Assembly (NCBI GenBank): GCA_963722585.1
Contig: CAVRNU010000052.1
Coordinates: 1-64,000, forward strand
Length of the DNA: 64,000 bases
From: KBS-96 sp963722585
GTDB taxonomy: Bacteria > Acidobacteriota > Terriglobia > Bryobacterales > Bryobacteraceae
Reading direction: 5' to 3'
The translations under genes and the position numbers were made by a program. Position 1 is the first letter of the stretch. Each line of letters opens with the position of its first letter. The notes beneath the pieces are model-generated. The model had not been told where the DNA came from and did no database searches. It was given only the letters and a program-made list of their open reading frames with translations. Below are positions 1 through 7,053 of this stretch, in pieces.

Positions 1-128
1 TCCGATCAATCCGGCGGGCCCCGCTGGCGGAAACGGCAGCCGTCGGGAGTGATCTGGCCGCCGATCAAGGAGAACCGGGCGTATGGCTTGCCCGCCGCCA
101 AGGGAGCCTGCTGGATCGACCGGCGACG

Positions 129-302
129 CTAGAGAGTCTTATGACGCTCTAGTCGGTCTAGGGCGTGCTCCAGCCGCTCGAGATCTCGCCAGGTCAGGCG
201 TTCGCGCCGGCGCTGGCGCTGCCGATGAAGGACGATGCCGCACCGCACGAGGCTGGCCGCGGCGAGCAGGAACAGGAGCGAGACGAGGACAGCGAATGTC
301 AT
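129..302 (-). CDS. small single-pass membrane protein (57 aa)
   Basis: A short reading frame whose ATG overlaps the stop of the upstream gene (ATGA), which suggests translational coupling. The first ~20 residues are a run of Val, Leu, Phe and Ala typical of one membrane helix. The rest is strongly basic with an amphipathic Arg/Glu/Leu stretch that could form a short cytoplasmic helix. It is the last visible gene of a minus-strand phage-like recombination cassette. No family is recognised. A lysis accessory or membrane anchor is possible but unsupported. Confidence 0.45.
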   Translation of the reverse strand: MTFAVLVSLLFLLAAASLVRCGIVLHRQRQRRRERLTWRDLERLEHALDRLERHKTL

Positions 303-1141
303 TGCGCGTCACCCTTCTCGATCTCGGCGCAGACCTGGTCGTACTTGTCGACGGTCACATCGTCGGGCGTGGCGAAACCGAAGAACTTGCAGATCGCGCG
401 CACCTCGTCGTTCGACTTGCCGGCGGTGTGCGCGATCGCGAAGATCCGCTTCAGCTGGTTCGTGTTGATCTTAGCCGGACCCCCGTCGCTCGTCTTCGCT
501 TGCTCCGACTGCGCCGGTTTCTGTTGGGGCTGACGAATATTCTGCTTGGCGCCAGCGGGCGCGCCCTCATCGTTGTTCGGGCCGGGCCCTTCCTCCGCCG
601 GCGTGGGCTCGTAACCAACCATCGCGACAATCCACGAGAACGGACCCTTCAGCGCCTTGGCCATCGCCCTCGTCTGAGCCATAGAACGCAATTGGAAGAG
701 CGGCACTTGGACGTCGCCGATCTTGACCTTCTTTCGAGCGGTCGGCGGCCCCTGCCACTCGTATTTCGATCGGAGTCCCCAATTATCCTCGTCGTTGAGG
801 CACATCGCATTGGCGGTCGAGATGACCGTCTGCGAGGGTATGTGGAATGCCTCGCCCTCGGCCTCGTAGCCGATCACGCCACGGATCTCGATGAGCTTGG
901 TCGAACCCGGAACGACGCGAGACGTAACGTTGTGCGTCCTTGCGAGGAAGGCCCACGCCTCGAACATCATATGGTCCTTCTTGCCGCCGAGGTTGATTGC
1001 CCAGCCTTTCTGCTTGACAACGTCCATCAGCGGCCCCGCGGCGCGCTGCGCCTCCTTGATCAGGCTTTCGGGGCTGCGTCCCATGCGGACCTGCAGGAGC
1101 TCGTCGCCCTGCGGAATCATGATTTCGGGTTGGCTGCTCAT
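299..1141 (-). CDS. phage-type recombination-associated protein (280 aa)
   Basis: A soluble protein with no signal peptide. Its central part carries a LRSMAQTRAMAKAL-like segment (about residues 151-164) that resembles a conserved patch in phage single-strand annealing and recombination proteins of the Erf/Sak/RecT functional class. I cannot assign one of those families from sequence alone. A Pro/Gln/Gly-rich linker (about 180-225) precedes a small C-terminal helical domain. The start is preceded by a strong GGAGGAG ribosome site that lies over the stop of the upstream coiled-coil gene. The neighbours, a PD-(D/E)XK exonuclease-like protein and a coiled-coil protein, fit a phage homologous-recombination cassette in which this would be the annealing partner. 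Confidence 0.6.
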   Translation of the reverse strand: MSSQPEIMIPQGDELLQVRMGRSPESLIKEAQRAAGPLMDVVKQKGWAINLGGKKDHMMFEAWAFLARTHNVTSRVVPGSTKLIEIRGVIGYEAEGEAFHIPSQTVISTANAMCLNDEDNWGLRSKYEWQGPPTARKKVKIGDVQVPLFQLRSMAQTRAMAKALKGPFSWIVAMVGYEPTPAEEGPGPNNDEGAPAGAKQNIRQPQQKPAQSEQAKTSDGGPAKINTNQLKRIFAIAHTAGKSNDEVRAICKFFGFATPDDVTVDKYDQVCAEIEKGDAQ

Positions 1142-1864
1142 CTAGCTCCTCCTCCCTGCGATGTTGCTTTCCGGCCAGACTTTGACGCCGGGAATCTTGG
1201 TGGCGGACTTCAAGGAGCGAACCAGGTTGGTCATGGCGGACGAATTGACGACCGTCAGGTTCGAATACATTGGGTTCGCCGCGATGAACCGGTCGAGCTT
1301 CTGTTTGTCCTCGACTTCCCACTTCCAGTTCTCCCGCGAGCTGATGCCAGCCACCTTCGGCACGGCCGGCGTCACGATCACCGGCGACACGCGCAGCGGA
1401 GCCTCCGCGATGACCTTGATCTCCTCGGTCGTCGCGCCCTGCTTCTCGGCGTCTTCGATCTCGCGCTCGCGCTCCTCGGCCGCCTGGCGCTCCGCGAGCT
1501 CGCGCCGGCGGCGCTCCTCTTCCCGCTGGATGCGGCGCTGATCGTCGTCGTAGGCGCCCATCTTGATCTTGTAAAGCTCCTCCGCCTCGGCCAATGGACC
1601 GTCGACCTTGGCCTTCTGCGCGATCGCGGTCCTATGGGCCTTGTAATTGTCCGCGATGATCGGATCGAAGACGTCGTCCGCCTCGCCGCGCAGCGCCTTG
1701 ATCGCAATCAATTTGTCCGCCGCGAGCCGATAGGTATTCGAATCGGTGACCTGAAACGCCCGCGCCTCCTCGATCCGCGCGTCGGCGCTCTCGGCCAGCC
1801 GCTTCCGCATGTCTGCAACCGCGGTTGCAATCGCTACATCCGTAGTTGTCACAGCTGTCGCCAT
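1142..1864 (-). CDS. coiled-coil phage protein
   Basis: The ATG at 1864 is chosen because GGGAGGAG lies just upstream and because it follows the stop of the nuclease gene by only a few bases. An open frame continues further upstream but is the shadow of that gene. The ~240-aa product has a long Arg/Glu/Ala-rich helical section (about residues 95-150 of the real protein) predicted to form a coiled coil, followed by a small C-terminal domain. Proteins of this look commonly sit between the nuclease and annealing genes of temperate phages, and DUF1351-like proteins are a possible match. No enzymatic motif is visible. Confidence 0.6.
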   Translation of the reverse strand: MATAVTTTDVAIATAVADMRKRLAESADARIEEARAFQVTDSNTYRLAADKLIAIKALRGEADDVFDPIIADNYKAHRTAIAQKAKVDGPLAEAEELYKIKMGAYDDDQRRIQREEERRRRELAERQAAEEREREIEDAEKQGATTEEIKVIAEAPLRVSPVIVTPAVPKVAGISSRENWKWEVEDKQKLDRFIAANPMYSNLTVVNSSAMTNLVRSLKSATKIPGVKVWPESNIAGRRS

Positions 1865-1868
1865 GCCT

Positions 1869-2519
1869 CTATTGCTCCTCCCTGTCGATGTGGTGCTCGA
1901 GCCGCCACTTGGCGCAGGCGAGCGCCGCCAGAAATATTTCGAGGTCTCTTTGGAAGTTGGCGTGCCGAAGCACGCCGCTCTGCCCGGCCTCGTGAACCCG
2001 GTAGGTGCCGTCCGCGTTGAGCTTGACGACCGCGTAGCGGTAGCGCCGCGGACTGCGCCGGCAATTGAGATAAGCCGCGAGCTGCAGTGCATGCCCGGGC
2101 AGGATGAGGCCGGTCTTGTAATCGACGAGCCAGAGGTCGTTGCCGATCAGGCCATCCAGATCGAACGTGCCGGCATAGCCGTACGTCGACTCGTACACCG
2201 TCTGCTCGACGTTCGCGATCTCGAACCGCGACTCCTCGTGGAACCGGATGCCAGCCGCAACGTAGCCCGCAATGACCGGGTCGAGCGAATCCATGTCGAG
2301 CGTGCCAAGCGCCCACCAGTGGAGCGCACGGTGCACGAGCGTCCCGCGCCATGCGGCCGCCTGCAGTACGTCCTGGGGAATCCTCGAGTAGTCGACGATA
2401 CGCGCAGCCTTTAACGTGTTCGTAACACCCGGCACTTCGTTGCCATCGGCGTAGTAGGTGTGCGTCGCTGCGTCCAGCTGGACGTGAACAGGCTTCGGAG
2501 GTGGAGCGGCGACGCTCAT
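1869..2519 (-). CDS. PD-(D/E)XK superfamily nuclease, phage RecB/Cas4-like
   Basis: A 216-aa soluble protein. An N-terminal 'GxxxHRALHWW'-type helix (about residue 58) and the pair GTFDLDG ... WLVDYKTG (about residues 116-136) are the hallmark of RecB/Cas4-like nucleases: Asp in the first motif and D-x-K in 'DYKTG' coordinate the metal, and a downstream 'QLAAYL' helix carries the usual Gln/Tyr. In phages such proteins resect DNA ends for an annealing partner. It is the second gene of the minus-strand cassette, between a small unknown and the coiled-coil gene. The fold and motifs are clear. The precise substrate is inferred. Confidence 0.8.
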   Translation of the reverse strand: MSVAAPPPKPVHVQLDAATHTYYADGNEVPGVTNTLKAARIVDYSRIPQDVLQAAAWRGTLVHRALHWWALGTLDMDSLDPVIAGYVAAGIRFHEESRFEIANVEQTVYESTYGYAGTFDLDGLIGNDLWLVDYKTGLILPGHALQLAAYLNCRRSPRRYRYAVVKLNADGTYRVHEAGQSGVLRHANFQRDLEIFLAALACAKWRLEHHIDREEQ

Positions 2520-2522
2520 GTC

Positions 2523-2780
2523 TTATCCCCTGTTTCGTTTGGGAAGAGCTTTCGGAGCCGGCTTGAGCGAATCGAGATCAACGCCTGGCGCGTATCTCTC
2601 GACGAACGCCGTCCAGAGATTGCCGACAGGAACGTTGCGCCGCACGGCGTTCACGACGAAAGCCATGTGGATTTCTGCGGGAACATAGAACTGCACAAAC
2701 CGCCTGCCAGGGACTCCGTCGACAGGCCGCGGAGGAAATTGTCTCTTCGGTCGTGTTATGGTTTCCATCGGCATTTCCAT
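2523..2780 (-). CDS. small hypothetical protein, first gene of phage cassette
   Basis: About 85 aa, basic and proline-rich at the N terminus, then a predicted helical segment. Three in-frame ATGs lie within the first 13 bases, and I take the first (2780). The stop is 3 bp from the start of the nuclease gene, so it is very likely co-transcribed. The size and position recall small phage regulators or ribbon-helix-helix-like proteins, but no motif settles this. The 84-bp gap to the divergent gene at 2865 should hold the promoters for both directions. Confidence 0.5.
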   Translation of the reverse strand: MEMPMETITRPKRQFPPRPVDGVPGRRFVQFYVPAEIHMAFVVNAVRRNVPVGNLWTAFVERYAPGVDLDSLKPAPKALPKRNRG

Positions 2781-2864
2781 AAGCAACAGTCAAGATCTTA
2801 AGAGCATCGGGACTGAAGCGCAAGAGGTAATTTTGTCTAAGTCCGAGGATTTGGAGATAAAGCC

Positions 2865-3308
2865 TTGTCGAATAACGAAAAAGAAATTTCAAAGCCGCTG
2901 AAGAATTGGAAGGTGCGAGCGGAACTTCTGCGGCAAATCAACATCGAATGTGCAACCCATGGCTTGATGCAGGCGGAACTCGCAGAGCGCTGCTGGAAAG
3001 CCTATCTGAAAACTGGAGGTATCTTAGGCCAAAATGCCAAGCAACAAATCAACAGGGAACACAACGATATCCGCAAATATTTCCACTGGCTCATCGACCA
3101 TCTTCTCGACGCGAAGAACCCGCAGTTCGAAGCCATCGACGCGAACCTGACGCTCGTAGCCTATGCGCTCTACCATGCTGGCTCGCATCCGATTCAGGAC
3201 ATGCGCGCCTTCCTGCACACGTTGTTCGAGGCAGAGATGAGCGGCAAGGAGCCGCCTCCTCCAGAGCCCTCAGGACGGACCAAACGGAAGAAATCGACGA
3301 AAGGATGA
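2865..3308 (+). CDS. hypothetical protein, possible DNA-binding regulator
   Basis: 147 aa, starting at TTG with GGAG eight bases upstream; no ATG in frame is better placed. The N-terminal ~50 residues are basic and helical ('LRQINIECATHGLMQAELAERCWKAYL'-like arrangement, compatible with a helix-turn-helix or ribbon-helix-helix). The middle is acidic and helical, and the tail is Lys/Pro-rich. It is transcribed divergently from the phage recombination cassette, a typical place for a phage repressor or copy regulator. That role is inference from position only. Confidence 0.5.
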   Translation: MSNNEKEISKPLKNWKVRAELLRQINIECATHGLMQAELAERCWKAYLKTGGILGQNAKQQINREHNDIRKYFHWLIDHLLDAKNPQFEAIDANLTLVAYALYHAGSHPIQDMRAFLHTLFEAEMSGKEPPPPEPSGRTKRKKSTKG

Positions 3309-3410
3309 AAGATTTTCCGCTAAGGGTGTTGCCTTTTGGTGAATTGTGATACATAACTACCGATAGAGCCTCCCCCGAAAAAACTCACAAATCATCAGAG
3401 CAAATGTTTC

Positions 3411-3629
3411 ATGGACAGACGCGAAAGGAAGAAACGACCAGCCCACGACGTGATTCCCCACGACAGAGTGGTGAGTCTCGCCTTAATCCAGGAAAATGCA
3501 GAACGATCAGAAAGGGAGCGTCGCAAACAAGCGGCCGCCCTGCTGCGCGCGATTCGCGCCGGCGCCAAGATCGAACCGGGAAAGCTCACCTTCGACCCCA
3601 GGACGAAACGTGTGGTCGCCGCCGGTTGA
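3411..3629 (+). CDS. small charged hypothetical protein (72 aa)
   Basis: A highly charged, mostly helical small protein: the N-terminal half is Arg/Lys/Glu-rich and the C-terminal half has a 'GAKIEPGKLTFDPRTKRVV' stretch that looks like a short beta hairpin. No ribosome site is obvious. It lies between the putative regulator and the HU-like gene in the phage-like region. No family is recognised. Overlapping frames on the same strand are less protein-like. Confidence 0.35.
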   Translation: MDRRERKKRPAHDVIPHDRVVSLALIQENAERSERERRKQAAALLRAIRAGAKIEPGKLTFDPRTKRVVAAG

Positions 3630-3828
3630 GAATTGCGTCCGCCTCCGCCCTAATTTGCCGGGGCGTCTGGATCGAGCCCGTATGGGTCGGGCCCGGAGAA
3701 TGAATTGCCACTTGCCAAGTCGAGTTCACCGCTCCCGACGGGACCCTTCACACGATCGAGATCGAGAACGCGACAAGCATGTATGACGCGGACGACAAAG
3801 CGATTCAATCCTCGGCGGGCGAAGGGTT

Positions 3829-4131
3829 CTATTCAGCGGCCGCGGTTTCCTGTCGCGTACCCGCCAAGCGCTCTTTAAGTTCTTTGCTCGCTCGAAATGC
3901 AGCTTTTCGGCTCGCTGGAATCTCGATGCTTTGGCCGGTCGCTGGATTCCGCCCAGTGCGAGCTTTCGTCTCCTTCGCCTCGAAGATTCCGAACCCGCGC
4001 ACTTCAACTTTTTCCCCCGCTGCCAAAGCCCCGGACATTCGTTGGAAGAGGGCTTCATAGAAACGCTCTACGTCGGTTTTCGGTTGGCCGGTGTCGTCTG
4101 CAACTTGCTCAATCAGCTGTTGTTTGGTCAT
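3829..4131 (-). CDS. HU-family DNA-binding protein
   Basis: A 100-aa histone-like protein. The N terminus 'MTKQQLIEQVADDTGQPKTDVERF' is the usual HU helix pair, and 'VRGFGIFE' followed by 'RTGRNPATGQSIEIPASR' is the beta arm with the diagnostic RNPxTG core. HU homodimers bend and compact DNA without sequence specificity. Another in-frame ATG at 4143 would add four residues. I choose 4131 because family members begin M-[TN]-K. The tail after the last helix is short and acidic/Ala-rich. It may be a chromosomal or element-borne copy. Confidence 0.85.
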   Translation of the reverse strand: MTKQQLIEQVADDTGQPKTDVERFYEALFQRMSGALAAGEKVEVRGFGIFEAKETKARTGRNPATGQSIEIPASRKAAFRASKELKERLAGTRQETAAAE

Positions 4132-4509
4132 TGCTGCCAGCATAAACCCGTCGCAAGGCAAGAAGCTCGATCGCTTAATATGCCGCACCGAACAGCTCCT
4201 CTCCCGCAGTGAACGGCTCGATTCGGACGCCACGGAGCCATTGGGCGATAACCCGGTTTCGCGGTCACGGCGCGTGATCTGACTTGTACGGTCAGACGTG
4301 AACGTCCATCCGCGCGGAGGGCAGTACTTCCGCAGCGGGTCTTCTCAGCAGCGGCTCTTGCCCCACCACTAACAGATTGATCGCAGCTTCGCCAAAAACG
4401 ATGAATGCTTGCCCAGCCCTGAGGGCCTGTTGGAAATACCGGCCCGAATTTTCTGCAAGCTCACAGAACGTTTCGGCTAGGAATACCGTCTAAGGCGTTG
4501 GCACAAGTG

Positions 4510-5076
4510 ATGGCTGACAGAATCCACTATACGATCGGCCCAACCAGCGAGAGTAGCGTTTCCATGCAGGTATTGCAGTCCGGTCTAATGGCGCGACGTA
4601 GACACATTCTGTTTTTTGAGCACTACGGCGGCCAGGTCGCCTACGACAAAGAGAACCCTGAGAATTCTCACGTTGAGCTGTGGTTCGATGGGAGCCGCCT
4701 AGTGTGCCGGGACCAAGGGCGCAAGCGAGTGAAAGCGCTAACGCTGCTGGCTGTGTTCCAACGCGACATTCTTGAAGCGGATCGCCACTCAAAAATTGCA
4801 TTTCGTTCCGATCGGATTCAACGGCAGGGTCCGAACCGGTTTCGCATAGAGGGCACCGTGACCATTCGTGGGAACAGCAGACCGGCGACTGTCGAAGTTG
4901 CAGTCGTGCGACTGGGTAGCGATCGCCTGGAGATCGATGCTAGTGGGACAGTCAGATTGAGCGCTTACGGCGTGAAGCCGAAACGCGCTTTCTTTGGCCT
5001 TGCAACCTTGAAGGATGAAGTGGTGCTCCGCTTTCTGCTGTGGCCCGAGCGCGTGGCGGCGCCGAAAATGGTTTGA
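4510..5076 (+). CDS. YceI-like (polyisoprenoid-binding fold) protein
   Basis: About 188 aa. It starts with 'YTIGPTSESSVSMQV', followed by alternating beta strands, an 'RDILEADRHSKIAFRSD' helix/turn and 'FRIEGTVTIRGNSRPATVEV', the order seen in YceI-type beta-barrel proteins that bind isoprenoid or fatty-acid chains. No signal peptide is visible, so a cytoplasmic form is likely, or the N-terminal exon was lost. A TTG at 4498 is an alternative start. The neighbours (HU on the other strand, IS1380 downstream) give no operon context. Confidence 0.65.
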   Translation: MADRIHYTIGPTSESSVSMQVLQSGLMARRRHILFFEHYGGQVAYDKENPENSHVELWFDGSRLVCRDQGRKRVKALTLLAVFQRDILEADRHSKIAFRSDRIQRQGPNRFRIEGTVTIRGNSRPATVEVAVVRLGSDRLEIDASGTVRLSAYGVKPKRAFFGLATLKDEVVLRFLLWPERVAAPKMV

Positions 5077-5394
5077 CGATCCCGCCGCGCGCACTACCCA
5101 CTAATGTTTGGCTCACTGGCTGAAATGTGGGGCTTCATTCCATTGAGAAACCGAACACCGGAGCGTACCTGCCTGGCGGTTTCACTCGGCGATAACCCGG
5201 TATATCAGCCGGAGAGAGCAGGATCAGTAAACACATCGCGACCAGGCAGGAGTTAATTCCCTCCACCGCTCTGGCAAGTCTCAGCATCGGCGACAACCGG
5301 TCAGTGTGGATACCGAAAGGCAGCGAAATCCTGCGTCTGTACGCATACCTCCGCCCTACTCCCGGAACGATTCCCGAGATGCGACTCGACTTAT
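5077..5394. other. no gene seen between YceI-like gene and IS1380
   Basis: Short open frames occur on both strands but none has a ribosome site or a recognisable product. The last five bases (CTTAT, 5390-5394) are the left copy of the IS1380 target duplication. Confidence 0.5.
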
Positions 5395-6884
5395 CCTGAA
5401 TTCCGAAATTAAGCATGGAAGTGAGCTGGTGTAGGGGGAGACCGGTATCAAGTTGCGATGGCTGGATTGAACTTCGGCGAAGTTGGAATATTCCAGCGCA
5501 AGATGTTGTCGAGTAAGGCGCTTCGTGCTTTTAGTCCGCCCCAGCTTTCCGAGAGATGAAGCACCAGGCGTCGGCCGGCACGACCGAGAATGGCTCCGCA
5601 GGTCAGCACTTGGGTGCGCAGCGTGGCTGGCTCTTTATAGCTAGGCAAGCCGATTGCGCGCTGGAACTCCGCCAGGAGATTGAAGACCAACAGCACGGCC
5701 CGGAAGGCAGCCTCGGTAGCGAAGAACTTCTGCAAGCAGAAGCCATCGGCTCCCAGATCGTGCTTCAGCTCGGCGATTCGATTTTCCACATCTGCGCGGT
5801 GATTGTAATCCCGCCAGACTTCCTCGGCGGCTTGCGTCTGGCTGGTTACGAAAATCCGAAACGTGTAGCCCGGCACGTCAATCAGTTTGCGACCGGCGCT
5901 AGAGCGTGATTCGCGCACACGTTCACGCACCGCGATGAAGCGCCGCTCGGTTTTCCAACCCCAGAGTTGTAAGCGGAACTCACCGATAGCGTAATTCTCA
6001 TCCAGAGGCTGCCATTGCTCGACACACTGTGCGGCGCGCTGCACCCACTTGGTCATACGCGCGACTACAATGTAGGGCAGACGGCGCTCTTCTAAAAAGC
6101 TGAGCAGTTCGTCATCGAAGAAGCCCGAATCAGCACGTACGACACGAATGGTTTGGCGCTGCTGCCACAGCGCTAGCGCTTCTTTGAGAAACTCGACTAC
6201 TCCGCGCGCTGGTCCGCAGTTGCCGCTGCGTAACCAGCCATGGAGTAGGAAGTGAGCCTCGGCTAGAACGGCCAGCAAAGGATGATGACTGGGGCGGCCA
6301 TGCTTGCGTGGGTTGTGTCCCTTGAGCGAGCCCTCCTGCTGTCCATAGCGCTCAAATACGGTAGAATCCAGGTCCAGGCTGTAACCTTCGTTTCGCACCG
6401 GCAAGCGCTCGATCTGCCACTCCGTGAGAGGCGCATAGAACTGATGAACTTCTCCCATTCCAAAGCGCCGAAACAGATTGCGGATCGTGTCATCGGTAGG
6501 AAAGCGCGTGATGCCGAGCAGTGCATGTAAGGCTCGATCGCCGCGCAGCCAGTTGGCGTGCACAAATCGCCTGGCTCCCACCACTACTGCCATCAGGAAA
6601 GAAATCAGTGTGGTTGCCGGATCGATCTGATTGTGCGACCGCCAGCGAATCGGCATATGTTGTCGAATCCGCCCTACCAGATCGATCCGCTGAAGATATG
6701 CCACAAACACCACCATCCCGCCAAACGGCGTGACAGCTCGTTGCGTCTCCCGCACAATCAGCCGCTCATTCGACAACAGAGCATGCATCTCGCGAGGGAT
6801 TAAATTGTCCGTTACGTGTCGTTCCATCTCCTTGTTTTCGCAAAGAGATCCTTACCTCTCGCTTAGTTAAATTCGCATTTCAGG
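5395..6884 (-). mobile_element. IS1380-family insertion sequence, complete
   Basis: A 1490-bp element. The left end (5395-5413) and the reverse complement of the right end (6866-6884) match at about 15 of 19 positions, both beginning CCTGAA. The five bases CTTAT occur directly outside both ends (5390-5394 and 6885-6889), a target duplication of the size expected for IS1380. It contains one full-length transposase. The intact duplication suggests a simple insertion that has not been rearranged since. Confidence 0.85.
5448..6827 (-). CDS. IS1380-family DDE transposase (459 aa)
   Basis: A full-length transposase. 'SLDLDSTVFERYGQQEGSLKG' holds the first catalytic Asp (about residue 155), 'VRADSGFFDDE' the second (about 240), and 'NRIAELKHDLG' after the beta-strand insertion the Glu with the downstream basic residue (about 353), the layout of IS1380/IS4-like enzymes. 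The N-terminal region is the DNA-binding part. The stop lies 53 bp inside the left end. Nothing suggests decay. Confidence 0.9.
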   Translation of the reverse strand: MERHVTDNLIPREMHALLSNERLIVRETQRAVTPFGGMVVFVAYLQRIDLVGRIRQHMPIRWRSHNQIDPATTLISFLMAVVVGARRFVHANWLRGDRALHALLGITRFPTDDTIRNLFRRFGMGEVHQFYAPLTEWQIERLPVRNEGYSLDLDSTVFERYGQQEGSLKGHNPRKHGRPSHHPLLAVLAEAHFLLHGWLRSGNCGPARGVVEFLKEALALWQQRQTIRVVRADSGFFDDELLSFLEERRLPYIVVARMTKWVQRAAQCVEQWQPLDENYAIGEFRLQLWGWKTERRFIAVRERVRESRSSAGRKLIDVPGYTFRIFVTSQTQAAEEVWRDYNHRADVENRIAELKHDLGADGFCLQKFFATEAAFRAVLLVFNLLAEFQRAIGLPSYKEPATLRTQVLTCGAILGRAGRRLVLHLSESWGGLKARSALLDNILRWNIPTSPKFNPAIAT

Positions 6885-6939
6885 CTTATTTCGGTCTGCG
6901 ACGACACCGTTGCAATCAGCTAGAAAACGTGAAGGGCGG

Positions 6940-6971
6940 GTCCCATTTTCGGACACCTGAATCCCGAAAAT
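6940..6971. promoter_or_regulatory. palindromic site upstream of ADOP permease
   Basis: ATTTTCGG (6945-6952) and CCGAAAAT (6964-6971) are inverted around 11 bases, and GTCC-N7-GGAC (6940-6954) forms a second overlapping dyad. The site is about 85 bp upstream of the permease start and outside IS1380. Its place and symmetry suit an operator for a dimeric regulator. No regulator is identified. Confidence 0.35.
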
Positions 6972-7053
6972 CGACCACCGACTGACCTTACCGTTCAATA
7001 GAATCAAGCACCTACTTAGGAAGCCAACCTGCATCCAAAGGGCAGGAAACCAC

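Noticed and set aside
83..2020. 645-codon open frame on the plus strand
   Set aside because: Antisense shadow of the phage cassette. Its Arg/Leu-rich composition has no family resemblance, while the minus-strand frames carry clear motifs and ribosome sites.
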